48,593 nucleotides of DNA from Bacillus sp. (in: firmicutes) (GTDB taxonomy: Bacteria; Bacillota; Bacilli; Bacillales; Bacillaceae). The stretch spans positions 5,507 to 54,099 of the forward strand of contig JAPSLL010000027.1 in assembly GCA_031180805.1 (NCBI GenBank). The letters run 5' to 3'. Each line of letters opens with the position of its first letter. Position 1 is the first letter of the stretch. Positions 20,638-28,433 of this stretch are shown in pieces. A program made the translations under genes and the position numbers. The notes under the pieces were generated by a model, which saw only the letters and a list, made by a program, of their open reading frames with translations, made no database searches and was not told the origin of the DNA.

Positions 20638-20760
20638 GGTTGATTTGAACGTATATTCGATACTCCTTGAGGAATGCAGGGATAGGTTAATATTAAGCAA
20701 GTGTTTGCACTAAAGGAGACACCTCTCCCGATAAAAGCAGTACTGCACGGAAAATCAACC
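20638..20760. ncRNA. candidate structured RNA element between the cymR operon and rarA
   Basis: A 9-bp outer stem (GGTTGATTT at 20638-20646 with AAATCAACC at 20752-20760), extended across a small internal loop by CGT/ACG, closes a 123-nt segment. Inside are several local hairpins: TCCTTGAGGA, AGTG-TTTG-CACT, GGAGA-CACC-TCTCC and GCAGTACTGC. An alternative long pairing of GGGATAGG with CCTCTCCC also exists. The element is far denser in pairing than the AT-rich surroundings. I do not recognize a known riboswitch class, and the strand is undecided: it could lead rarA (+) or the cymR operon (-). The rest of 20404-20870 holds only AT-rich sequence and a direct repeat at 20819-20844. Confidence 0.4.
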
Positions 20761-20818
20761 AAACACGACAACTAAGTAAAAAGCAACAAAGTTTACAAAA
20801 ACAGAATTAATTAAAATT

Positions 20819-20844
20819 ACATCATTTAAAAAACTACATCATTT
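20819..20844 (+). repeat. short direct repeat upstream of rarA
   Basis: ACATCATTT occurs twice with a 16-nt period (about 20820-20828 and 20836-20844), just before the rarA ribosome-binding site. The significance is unknown. Confidence 0.4.
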
Positions 20845-20870
20845 TTATTATATGTTTGGAGTGTTATACA

Positions 20871-22145
20871 TTGAAACAACCACTTGCCTTTCGTATGCGG
20901 CCAAAAAAGCTAGAAGATATCATTGGACAAGAACATCTTGTTGGAAAGGGAAAAATCATCTATAGGATGGTTAAAGCAAAGCATTTATCTTCGATGATAT
21001 TATATGGACCACCTGGTATAGGTAAAACATCCATTGCCACAGCTATTGCTGGAAGTACAGGCACAGCTTTTCGAAAATTAAATGCAGTAGTTAATAATAA
21101 AAAAGATATGGAAATTGTTGTTGAAGAGGCAAAAATGTCTGGAAAGGTTATTCTCATCCTTGATGAGGTCCATAGACTTGACAAAGCAAAACAAGATTTC
21201 CTATTACCTCATTTGGAAGACGGACGAATTATTCTAATTGGTGCAACTACAAGTAACCCATACCATGCAATTAATCCTGCAATACGCAGTAGATGTCAAA
21301 TCTTTGAACTACATCCGCTAAACGAAGAAAATTTAAAACAAGCTTTACTTCGAGCACTTCAGGACGAGGAAAGTGGATTTGGGAAGCAAAAAATTGAATT
21401 AACGGATGAGGCTCTTCAACATTTTGCTACAGGCTGTGGAGGTGATGTTCGCTCAGCTTTAAATGCTCTTGAATTAGCAGTTATATCTACTGATGAGAAT
21501 GAGGCAGGGAAAAAAATCATTGGTCTTTCGACAGCAGAGGAATGTCTTCAAAAAAAGAGCTTTATTCATGACAAAGATGGTGATGCTCATTATGATGTTC
21601 TTTCAGCATTTCAAAAATCAATTAGGGGATCGGATGTCAACGCCGCGCTACACTATTTAGGAAGACTGATAGAAGCCGGAGATCTTCCTAGTATAAATCG
21701 CAGGTTATTAGTTATTGCCTACGAAGATATTGGGCTAGCTAATCCCCAGGCTGGACCTAGAACACTATCAGCAATTGAAGCAACAGAGCGATTAGGATTT
21801 CCAGAAGCTAGAATTCCTCTCGCAAATGCTGTCATTGAATTATGTTTATCTCCAAAATCTAATAGTGCGTACCAAGCATTAGATAGGGCGATTGCTGATA
21901 TCCGTTCAGGAAAGGCAGGAGAAATCCCCCTACATTTAAAGGATGCTCATTATAATGGGGCCAAATCTTTAGGAAGAGGCGTCGATTATCTATACCCACA
22001 TGACTTTGAAAAAGGATGGGTAAAACAACAATATTTACCAGACAATTTAAAGGATAAAGTCTATTACGAACCAAAAAAGACTGGTAAATTCGAATTAGCT
22101 TTAAGTCAAATTTATGAAAACCTTATAAATCAACAAAAAAAGTAG
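20871..22145 (+). CDS. rarA: Replication-associated recombination protein RarA (YrvN, MgsA family)
   Basis: AAA+ ATPase of the clamp-loader/RuvB-like group acting at stalled replication forks. After the start MKQPLAFRMRPKKLEDIIGQ it shows Walker A GPPGIGKT (46-53), Walker B LILDEVHRLDK, sensor 1 GATTSNP, and the MgsA C-terminal region (YEDIGLANPQAGP, KDAHYNGAKSLGRG). A frame opens at TTG 20856, but GGAG sits inside that stretch 9 nt before TTG 20871, which is taken as start (424 aa). It is transcribed divergently from the cymR operon. Confidence 0.94.
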   Translation: MKQPLAFRMRPKKLEDIIGQEHLVGKGKIIYRMVKAKHLSSMILYGPPGIGKTSIATAIAGSTGTAFRKLNAVVNNKKDMEIVVEEAKMSGKVILILDEVHRLDKAKQDFLLPHLEDGRIILIGATTSNPYHAINPAIRSRCQIFELHPLNEENLKQALLRALQDEESGFGKQKIELTDEALQHFATGCGGDVRSALNALELAVISTDENEAGKKIIGLSTAEECLQKKSFIHDKDGDAHYDVLSAFQKSIRGSDVNAALHYLGRLIEAGDLPSINRRLLVIAYEDIGLANPQAGPRTLSAIEATERLGFPEARIPLANAVIELCLSPKSNSAYQALDRAIADIRSGKAGEIPLHLKDAHYNGAKSLGRGVDYLYPHDFEKGWVKQQYLPDNLKDKVYYEPKKTGKFELALSQIYENLINQQKK

Positions 22146-22234
22146 GGCTAGTGCGTTAAAGAAAAATCGTTTGCATAGTTATAGCTATTCTTTGGAAAGG
22201 ATAACTAAAAAAAGGGGAGGCGAACTGTCGAACC

Positions 22235-22831
22235 GTGAAAAACAAACCTAGATTATGGACTGAAAAGGAAGATACAATTCTTGCCAACTTGATGTTAAAA
22301 TCTATAAAAAGCGGAGATACTTTGGCTTCAGGATACGCTGAAGCAAGTGAACAATTAAATAGATCTGTAGCAGCTTGTCGTAATCGTTGGAATTCAGTAG
22401 TCCGTAAACATAATGAAATGGAAATGGAAATAAAAAAAGCAAAACAACAAATAATGAAGAAAACTTACCATGAAGTTGGTCATGAAATGAAGGAAGAAGA
22501 AACGTTAAAAGAAGATGAAATGAACCATACTCAAAAAAAGTTAACAAATTCAAAAATTGAGGTGCAACCCCTTCCTTCCTATCAACATATTACAATTGAA
22601 GACTGTATTGAATTCTTATCTAATTCACAAAGTACGATAGAGAAAAATCAATTATTAAAAGATAAAAATCTCCTTCTTAAGAATGAAAATGAACGACTAA
22701 AATTGAAATATAATGAGCTAATTAAAAAGAAGCAACAAAATGAAGAAAAATATTTCACCCTTATGAAAATTGTTCAGCAGGCAAGCAATCTTAACGAAGA
22801 CTTTTTAGAAAATAAAAAATTACTTCATTAA
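22235..22831 (+). CDS. RsfA/YlbO-like Myb/SANT-type transcription factor
   Basis: 198-aa protein. Residues 5-60 form a Myb/SANT-like helix-turn-helix (RLWTEKEDTILANLMLKSI, then AACRNRWNSVVRKH), very like the N-terminus of RsfA, a SigF-dependent prespore regulator, and of YlbO. The C-terminal third is a probable coiled coil (LKDKNLLLKNENERLKLKYN onward), consistent with dimerization. The start is a GTG 14 nt after GGGGAGG, a rather long spacing. It follows rarA by about 90 bp. A sporulation role is inferred from the family; no clear sporulation promoter was identified. Confidence 0.8.
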   Translation: MKNKPRLWTEKEDTILANLMLKSIKSGDTLASGYAEASEQLNRSVAACRNRWNSVVRKHNEMEMEIKKAKQQIMKKTYHEVGHEMKEEETLKEDEMNHTQKKLTNSKIEVQPLPSYQHITIEDCIEFLSNSQSTIEKNQLLKDKNLLLKNENERLKLKYNELIKKKQQNEEKYFTLMKIVQQASNLNEDFLENKKLLH

Positions 22832-22832
22832 A

Positions 22833-22855
22833 AAAGAGGCATTTTCATGCCCCTT
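22833..22855. terminator. bidirectional terminator between the RsfA-like gene and tcdA
   Basis: AAG-A-GGCAT pairs with ATGCC-C-CTT around a TTTC loop. T-runs follow on both strands: CTTTGTTT on plus, TTTTTTAA on minus. Confidence 0.8.
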
Positions 22856-22946
22856 CTTTGTTTACAAATAAATAGCCTTTAGGTGAAACATATTAAATTT
22901 TATTTATTTTTTCTAAAATATAATTGCTCCACTTCCCCATTTCCTC

Positions 22947-23711
22947 TTATTCATCCTTTACGCGAACAATTTTAATATCCTTTAATAAATCAGAAATAAC
23001 GTACCCACCCATAATTAAACCAGCTACTGATGGAACAAAGGCATTTGAGGATGGAGGCATTTTTGCTTTTCTTATTGATGCAGCATCATTTCCGACCTCT
23101 TTTCGAATATCTTCACGAATGACAATCGGACTTTCATCTGAAAAGACAACCTTTATCCCCTTTCTAATACCTTCTTTTCTTAATCTTGTTCGAATAACCT
23201 TTGCGATAGGATCAGTATGTGTTTTTGAAATATCAGCTACTTGAAATCGTGTCGGATCCATTTTATTTGCAGCACCCATGCTTGAAATAATCGGGATATT
23301 TCGCTTTAAACATTCTTTCATAAGATGAATTTTATATGCGATCGTATCTGAGGCATCGATAACATAATCCAATTTATAATCAAAGAACTGTTCATAAGTT
23401 TCTTCAGTATAAAACATCTTTAATGAAATAACTTCACATTCGGGATTAATATCTTTTATACGTGCTTCCATTAAATCGACTTTTGGTTTGCCAATAGTTG
23501 AAATCAAAGCATGTATTTGTCGATTAACATTTGTAATATCGACATCGTCCTTATCAACTAAAACGATTCTCCCAACTCCAGATCTTGCAAGTGCCTCTGC
23601 AGAGAAAGAACCAACACCGCCGACACCTAATACAGCTACTGTACTATTTTTAAGAATTTCTAAACCTTCTTTACCAATTGCTAATTCATTTCGAGAAAAT
23701 TGATGTAGCAA
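22947..23711 (-). CDS. tcdA: tRNA threonylcarbamoyladenosine dehydratase TcdA (YrvM)
   Basis: E1/ThiF-like ATP-dependent enzyme that dehydrates t6A37 to cyclic ct6A in ANN-decoding tRNAs. The 254-aa protein has the dinucleotide-type ATP site GVGGVGSFSAEALARSG, then LVDKDDVDITNVNRQIHA, YVIDASDTIAYK and the conserved C-terminal PSSNAFVPSVAGLIMGGYV. The length equals the B. subtilis protein as I recall it. The start is a TTG about 10 nt after GGAG. A SigA-type promoter at 23781-23808 precedes it. Confidence 0.95.
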   Translation of the reverse strand: MLHQFSRNELAIGKEGLEILKNSTVAVLGVGGVGSFSAEALARSGVGRIVLVDKDDVDITNVNRQIHALISTIGKPKVDLMEARIKDINPECEVISLKMFYTEETYEQFFDYKLDYVIDASDTIAYKIHLMKECLKRNIPIISSMGAANKMDPTRFQVADISKTHTDPIAKVIRTRLRKEGIRKGIKVVFSDESPIVIREDIRKEVGNDAASIRKAKMPPSSNAFVPSVAGLIMGGYVISDLLKDIKIVRVKDE

Positions 23712-23780
23712 ACTAACTCACTCCATTTATCATTCATTTCTGCGCCATACGAGTAATGACAGTATTTTTACCTGAAGAAG

Positions 23781-23808
23781 AATATAACATACATCGTTGA
23801 AAAAGCAA
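23781..23808 (-). promoter_or_regulatory. SigA-type promoter of tcdA
   Basis: On the minus strand TTGCTT, 16-nt spacer, TGT-TATATT, that is, an extended -10. Confidence 0.5.
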
Positions 23809-23894
23809 GTCCTTTCCACTTAATTTGAAGTTAGTCTTCTCACACTTCAATTATCATCACACATATAGTTTGATTCATCATAACCCTTACCTAC

Positions 23895-23923
23895 TTGATA
23901 ACACATTTTTAATATGATATTAT
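23895..23923 (+). promoter_or_regulatory. SigA promoter of 6S RNA
   Basis: TTGATA, 17-nt spacer, TATTAT on the plus strand. The predicted start near 23930 is about 20 nt before the closing stem of 6S RNA. Confidence 0.65.
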
Positions 23924-23929
23924 TTGTTC

Positions 23930-24140
23930 ATAAATAATGAAAGCGCAATCACAGTCCTGATGTGTTCGTTGTATACCTAGTTTTGAGCTAACATTTATTC
24001 TATGGGAGCTTGCGTTTCCTCGGAGAGTAAATGCCTCTAATTTCGGATTACGAGGACTTACAAACCGCGGAATAAAGCACCCACCTGCTAAGGGCGGGAT
24101 CAAAACGAGGGAAACGGCTACGGCACGATCGGGACTTCTT
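23930..24140 (+). ncRNA. ssrS: 6S RNA (BsrA-type)
   Basis: 6S RNA mimics an open promoter and sequesters SigA RNA polymerase. The location, between tcdA (yrvM) and aspS, is exactly that of BsrA/6S-1 in B. subtilis. The RNA folds end to end: AGTCC-GAT-GTG at 23953-23964 pairs with CAC-GATC-GGGACT at 24124-24136, and further in CGTTTCCTCG (24013-24022) pairs with CGAGG-GAAACG. This leaves the single-stranded centre expected of 6S RNA. The 5' end is estimated from the promoter and the 3' end from the closing stem. A minus-strand open frame over the same bases is spurious. Confidence 0.85.
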
Positions 24141-24221
24141 TATTAATAATAGCGCAAAAAATATATCGTTTGAACTAGATAGTGAAAATAGTTCAAATGC
24201 TCATATTATTTTTACCTAATA

Positions 24222-24254
24222 AAAGACCTATTTCATCATGTGAAATAGGTCTTT
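24222..24254 (-). terminator. terminator of hisS-aspS
   Basis: Perfect 14-bp stem AAAGACCTATTTCA / TGAAATAGGTCTTT with a 5-nt loop, followed by TTTTATTAGG on the minus strand, 9 bp after the aspS stop. Confidence 0.9.
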
Positions 24255-24262
24255 CTCTAATA

Positions 24263-26032
24263 TTAAAGATCACGAAGCTCTAAATTTAATTCTTCAAGCT
24301 GTGCTTCACTTACAGCACTTGGTGCATTCGTTAATAAATCACTTGCACTTGCTGTTTTCGGGAAGGCAATTGTATCTCTCAGGTTTGAACGACCAGCTAA
24401 TAACATAACAAGTCTGTCTAAGCCTAACGCAATTCCACCATGCGGAGGTGTTCCGTATTCAAACGCATCTAGTAAGAATCCAAATTGGTCATACGCTTCT
24501 TCCTGAGTAAAGCCTAATAGCTTAAACATTTTTTCTTGGATATCTTTTTCGAAAATACGGATTGAACCGCCACCTAATTCATATCCATTTAAAACAATGT
24601 CATAAGCCTGTGCTTTCATACTAGCTGGGTCTGTCTCAAATAAATCTAAATCCTCACGGGCAGGCATTGTGAAAGGATGATGTGCAGCATAATAACGTTT
24701 TGTTGCTTCGTCATATTCTAATAATGGCCAATCTACAACCCAGAGGAAATTATATTTTGTCTCATCAATCAACTCAAGCTCTTTTCCAAGCTTTAAGCGA
24801 AGTGCTCCAAGTGCATCGGCTACAACCTTTTTCTTATCAGCAACAAAAACAAGTAAGTCTCCGACTGTTGCTTCCATCGTTTTTACTAATTGATTTTGCT
24901 CTTCTTCTGTAAAGAATTTAATAATTGGTCCTTTTAATCCATCCTCTTCAACCTTTAACCAAGCTAATCCTTTAGCACCATATGGAGCTACAAATTCTGC
25001 TAAAGCATCCATATCTTTTCGAGAATATTTATCAGCAGCACCCTTAACATTAATCGATTTAACTTGACCACCATTTGCTACAACTGTGCTAAATACTTTT
25101 AGACCACTATCTTTTACGATTTCACCAACATCAACTAATTCCAAGCCAAAGCGTGTATCAGGTTTATCTGAACCGAATCTTCCCATTGCTTCTTCATAGG
25201 ACATTCTTTGGAATGGAAGTTCAACTTCAATACCTTTCGTTTCCATCATTATTCTTGCCATCATTTGTTCTGTCATTGACATAATATCATCTTGACTCAT
25301 AAATGAAGCCTCAATATCAATTTGAGTAAATTCAGGTTGTCTGTCCGCACGTAAATCCTCATCACGGAAGCAGCGCGCTACTTGGTAATACTTATCAAAA
25401 CCAGAAACCATTAATAGTTGCTTAAAGATTTGTGGTGATTGTGGCAATGCGTAAAATTCACCTTCATGTACACGACTAGGAACTAAATAATCACGTGCAC
25501 CCTCTGGAGTACTTTTTGTTAAAATTGGTGTTTCAATATCTAGAAAACCATTCTCATCTAAAAAATTACGCATAGATCTTGTAACATCGTGACGCATTTT
25601 AATCGTATTAAACAATGCAGGTCTTCTTAAATCTAAATAGCGATATTTTAAGCGAACATCCTCTGAAACTTCGTCTGATTTATCTTCAATTAGAAATGGT
25701 GGATTTTTCGCTGCGTTAATGATCGTTACACTTTCTACAAGCACCTCGATTTTACCTGTAGGTATATTCGGATTAATTGTTTCCTCATCACGTTCAACAA
25801 CTTTACCAGTAATATCCAGAACGTATTCACTACGAACTCTTTCTGCAATTGCTAAAGCTTCCTCAGAAATTTCCGGATTAAAAACAACTTGAACAACACC
25901 CGAACGGTCACGAAGGTCAATAAAAATAACTCCACCTAAATCACGACGCTTCGCAACCCATCCTTTTAATACAACCTTCTCACCAATAGCAGACTCTGGT
26001 ACTTCACCACAGTAATATGTACGACCGAACAT
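24263..26032 (-). CDS. aspS: Aspartyl-tRNA synthetase
   Basis: Bacterial-type class IIb synthetase charging tRNA-Asp (possibly also tRNA-Asn where the GatCAB route is used). The 589-aa protein has an N-terminal OB anticodon-binding domain ([20 protein letters not shown]), class II motif 2 [20 protein letters not shown], a bacterial GAD insertion (about 300-420), and motif 3 [26 protein letters not shown] precedes the ATG. It follows hisS by 45 bp and shares its T-box-controlled transcript. Confidence 0.97.
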   Translation of the reverse strand: MFGRTYYCGEVPESAIGEKVVLKGWVAKRRDLGGVIFIDLRDRSGVVQVVFNPEISEEALAIAERVRSEYVLDITGKVVERDEETINPNIPTGKIEVLVESVTIINAAKNPPFLIEDKSDEVSEDVRLKYRYLDLRRPALFNTIKMRHDVTRSMRNFLDENGFLDIETPILTKSTPEGARDYLVPSRVHEGEFYALPQSPQIFKQLLMVSGFDKYYQVARCFRDEDLRADRQPEFTQIDIEASFMSQDDIMSMTEQMMARIMMETKGIEVELPFQRMSYEEAMGRFGSDKPDTRFGLELVDVGEIVKDSGLKVFSTVVANGGQVKSINVKGAADKYSRKDMDALAEFVAPYGAKGLAWLKVEEDGLKGPIIKFFTEEEQNQLVKTMEATVGDLLVFVADKKKVVADALGALRLKLGKELELIDETKYNFLWVVDWPLLEYDEATKRYYAAHHPFTMPAREDLDLFETDPASMKAQAYDIVLNGYELGGGSIRIFEKDIQEKMFKLLGFTQEEAYDQFGFLLDAFEYGTPPHGGIALGLDRLVMLLAGRSNLRDTIAFPKTASASDLLTNAPSAVSEAQLEELNLELRDL

Positions 26033-26077
26033 ATAACCCTCTCCTTTTCGTGTATATATAAAATAATTGATTTTTCA

Positions 26078-27349
26078 TTAATTATGTTGTTGCTTCAAAT
26101 ATTCAATCACACCATCGATTGGAACCTCTTCCTGTGTTCCTGTTTCCATATTTTTCACAGATATAACATTTTTCGCTAGCTCATCCTCACCTAAAACAGC
26201 AACATATTTAGCTTGGTGACGATCTGCTGCTTTAAATTGAGCTTTTACCTTTTTGTCCTCATAATCTTTTTCAGCTTTTAAACCAGCTTTTCTCATTTCA
26301 AAAAGCAAGGAAACTGTTCTATCCTTTGCGGCCTCTCCCATCGCTACTAAATAACAGTCAATTGACGAGGAAATAGGGAGGCTAACTCCTTCAGCATCAA
26401 GTGCAGCTAAAAGTCTTTCAATACTTAATGCAAAACCGATACCAGGAGTCTCTGGACCGCCGATTTCTTGAGCAAGGCCGTTATATCGTCCTCCACCACA
26501 AAGGGTTGTAATCGCTCCAAAACCTTCAGCATTGCTCATTATCTCAAAGGCTGTATGATTGTAATAATCTAATCCCCTTACAAGCCCTGGATCGACTTCA
26601 AAATCGATTCCATTTGATGTTAAATATAGTTGAACCTTATTAAAATAAGCTTTTGATTCATCATTTAAATATTCAAGAATCGATGGAGCAGTTGCCATTA
26701 ATTCATGGTCATGATCCTTTTTACAATCTAATATCCGTAAAGGATTTTGCTGTAATCGCTTTTGACAATCAGAGCAAAACTCTCCTATTCTTGGTTCAAA
26801 GTGAGCGATTAATGCTTCCCGATGTGCTTTACGACTTTCTGAATCCCCTAAACTATTTATAACGAGCTTAAGACTTTTTAAGCCTAAAGTTTGGTAAAGC
26901 GACATTGCAAGTGAGATAACCTCCGCATCAATAGCAGGGTCATTACTTCCAAGTGCTTCGATTCCAAACTGAACAAATTGGCGGAATCTTCCTGTTTGTG
27001 GACGTTCATATCGAAACATTGGCCCAATATAATATAGTTTTGTTGGTTGTGATGGGTTAGCATAAAGCTTTTTCTCAACAAAAGCACGTACAGTAGACGC
27101 TGTCCCTTCTGGTCTCAATGTAATACTTCTGCCTTTTCGATCAAGAAAAGTATACATTTCCTTTTGAACAATATCTGTACTTTCACCAACACCTCTAGCA
27201 AATAGTTCTGTATGCTCAAATATCGGTGTTCGAATTTCTTTATACTGATATCTTTCACATAAATCTCTTGCAGTTTTTTCAATATACTGCCATTTTTCAA
27301 CCTCTCCAGGTAAAATATCCTGTGTTCCTCTAGGAATCTGGAATGACAT
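26078..27349 (-). CDS. hisS: Histidyl-tRNA synthetase
   Basis: Class IIa synthetase charging tRNA-His. Motif 2 [20 protein letters not shown], the histidine-A motif [13 protein letters not shown], motif 3 [12 protein letters not shown] and a C-terminal anticodon-binding domain are visible. The open frame begins 33 bp earlier, but GGAGGAGAAAGTT directly precedes ATG 27349, giving 423 aa and the usual N-terminus [13 protein letters not shown]. The gene is preceded by an unusually long leader of nearly 400 nt after the T-box terminator. Confidence 0.97.
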   Translation of the reverse strand: MSFQIPRGTQDILPGEVEKWQYIEKTARDLCERYQYKEIRTPIFEHTELFARGVGESTDIVQKEMYTFLDRKGRSITLRPEGTASTVRAFVEKKLYANPSQPTKLYYIGPMFRYERPQTGRFRQFVQFGIEALGSNDPAIDAEVISLAMSLYQTLGLKSLKLVINSLGDSESRKAHREALIAHFEPRIGEFCSDCQKRLQQNPLRILDCKKDHDHELMATAPSILEYLNDESKAYFNKVQLYLTSNGIDFEVDPGLVRGLDYYNHTAFEIMSNAEGFGAITTLCGGGRYNGLAQEIGGPETPGIGFALSIERLLAALDAEGVSLPISSSIDCYLVAMGEAAKDRTVSLLFEMRKAGLKAEKDYEDKKVKAQFKAADRHQAKYVAVLGEDELAKNVISVKNMETGTQEEVPIDGVIEYLKQQHN

Positions 27350-27576
27350 AACTTTCTCCTCCAATTCTAAAAAGCAAAACATCTTACTTTCACACTTTTA
27401 AGATTCGTTCAATACCTATTAATTGTTCGTGAAAAAACGACAATAGTATCTTCACGCTCTAAAATGACGAAACGAAACAACTTTAGAAGATTACTTAATA
27501 CAGATGAATCTAAAAGTAATTATGTAAAAGCATTAGCTCGTATAGTATATATTTAAGCTTTAGTGAAGCTTTTCTA

Positions 27577-27640
27577 TTGCTAGCTGATACGTTCACTTCC
27601 TCAGGCGTACACGAAGTCTCCTCGTCGCATTACATCTAAG
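27577..27640. repeat. decayed Bacillus-type intergenic repeat in the hisS leader
   Basis: The minus strand reads GCGACGAGGAGACTTCGTG then GTACGCCTGAGGAAGTGAACG and TATCAGCTAGCAA. From memory this resembles part of a dispersed repeat of Bacillaceae intergenic regions (GCGACGAGGAGGCT... CGCGGAAAGCG...). The rest of 27350-27746 shows no gene, only AT-rich sequence and a short AAGCTT hairpin at about 27556-27571. Confidence 0.4.
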
Positions 27641-27745
27641 AAATCTCCCTAATGAACTTTTTGACTCAGGAATCTGATGGCATTAACCCACAAATGATTA
27701 TAAATTAGGAAATATTAAAATAAACTTCATTATTTCTGAAAAATT

Positions 27746-28015
27746 AAAAAACCCCCGTCTCTACAAAATGTAGGGACGAGAGTTATACCCGTGGTTCCAC
27801 CCTAGTTGAGATAAAAAAACTATCTCCACTCAAACAGATAACGCCTGTAACGTTCAACACCTACTAAACATATCGTTTTTCAGCGAGAAACCTAAGAAGT
27901 GTTTTTCAAAAAGTCATAATGGAGAAATGCTTTCAGCCATAGACATTTCCTCTCTATCCATCTGTATTCTTATTTACTTTCTTCCTCATTGGTTCTACTA
28001 TTCATTTATTATCGA
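27746..28015 (-). promoter_or_regulatory. T-box riboswitch leader of hisS-aspS
   Basis: The minus-strand RNA contains the T-box sequence AGGGTGGAACCACGGG (about 27788-27803), followed by the terminator CGTCCCTACA-TTT-TGTAGAGACG and a T-run (TTTTTTAATTTTT). Stem I has an AGTA-type box (GAAAGTA) on the 5' side, and GAAAAACACTTCTTAGG on the 3' side pairs at the base with GAGGAAG. The specifier is most likely CAC (27899-27901), a histidine codon, so the switch would sense uncharged tRNA-His and also govern aspS. Confidence 0.9.
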
Positions 28016-28025
28016 ATTTTATCTT

Positions 28026-28055
28026 ATCATACGAATCTTTCACATACAATGTCAA
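28026..28055 (-). promoter_or_regulatory. SigA promoter of hisS-aspS
   Basis: TTGACA, 18-nt spacer, TATGAT on the minus strand. The -35 hexamer overlaps the TGA stop codon of the upstream 57-aa gene. Confidence 0.75.
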
Positions 28056-28225
28056 GAACGATTTAAATGTTTTTTTAAATTCTTTACTTCTCTTAAGGAA
28101 ATTCCAAATTCAGATGCTAGTTCTAAAGATGTATCATTTTGTTCTTTCATCATAAAATCATGAAAATCGACACCAAATATATCGCGCTGTGAATGAGAGA
28201 ACTCTGCTTTTCCACTGTTTCTCAT
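28052..28225 (-). CDS. Small HTH-like protein of unknown function
   Basis: A 57-aa frame with AAGGAAGGGGAAAGGAC before the ATG. The first half is polar (SGKAEFSHSQRDIFGVDFHD), and the second half, DTSLELASEFGISLREVKN, has the helix-turn-helix look of a sigma-70 region or MarR-like recognition motif, followed by a basic end. Comparable short proteins lie next to hisS in other Bacillus genomes and are sometimes labelled sigma-70-like (possibly YrzK; not certain). The stop codon lies inside the -35 box of the hisS promoter. Function is unknown. Confidence 0.65.
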   Translation of the reverse strand: MRNSGKAEFSHSQRDIFGVDFHDFMMKEQNDTSLELASEFGISLREVKNLKKHLNRS

Positions 28226-28433
28226 GTCCTTTCCCCTTCCTTTTTGAGCAATGCTATAAATATCATTTCCTATATTGGAAGATTTTATTTAAATTTTTTA
28301 AAGGAATGTCGATATAAAAAAAGAAATGAATATTTACAGTTAAAAGTTCAAATGAATCATCGTTTGACTGGAATGATTTTTAAAAGTGAGATGTTCGTTT
28401 TCTTTAATGATGTACCGGAAAGGAGTCAACTTA

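Noticed and set aside
23909-24103. Minus-strand open frame of 64 codons between tcdA and aspS
   Set aside because: It runs antisense through the 6S RNA, has no ribosome-binding site and no protein-like composition.
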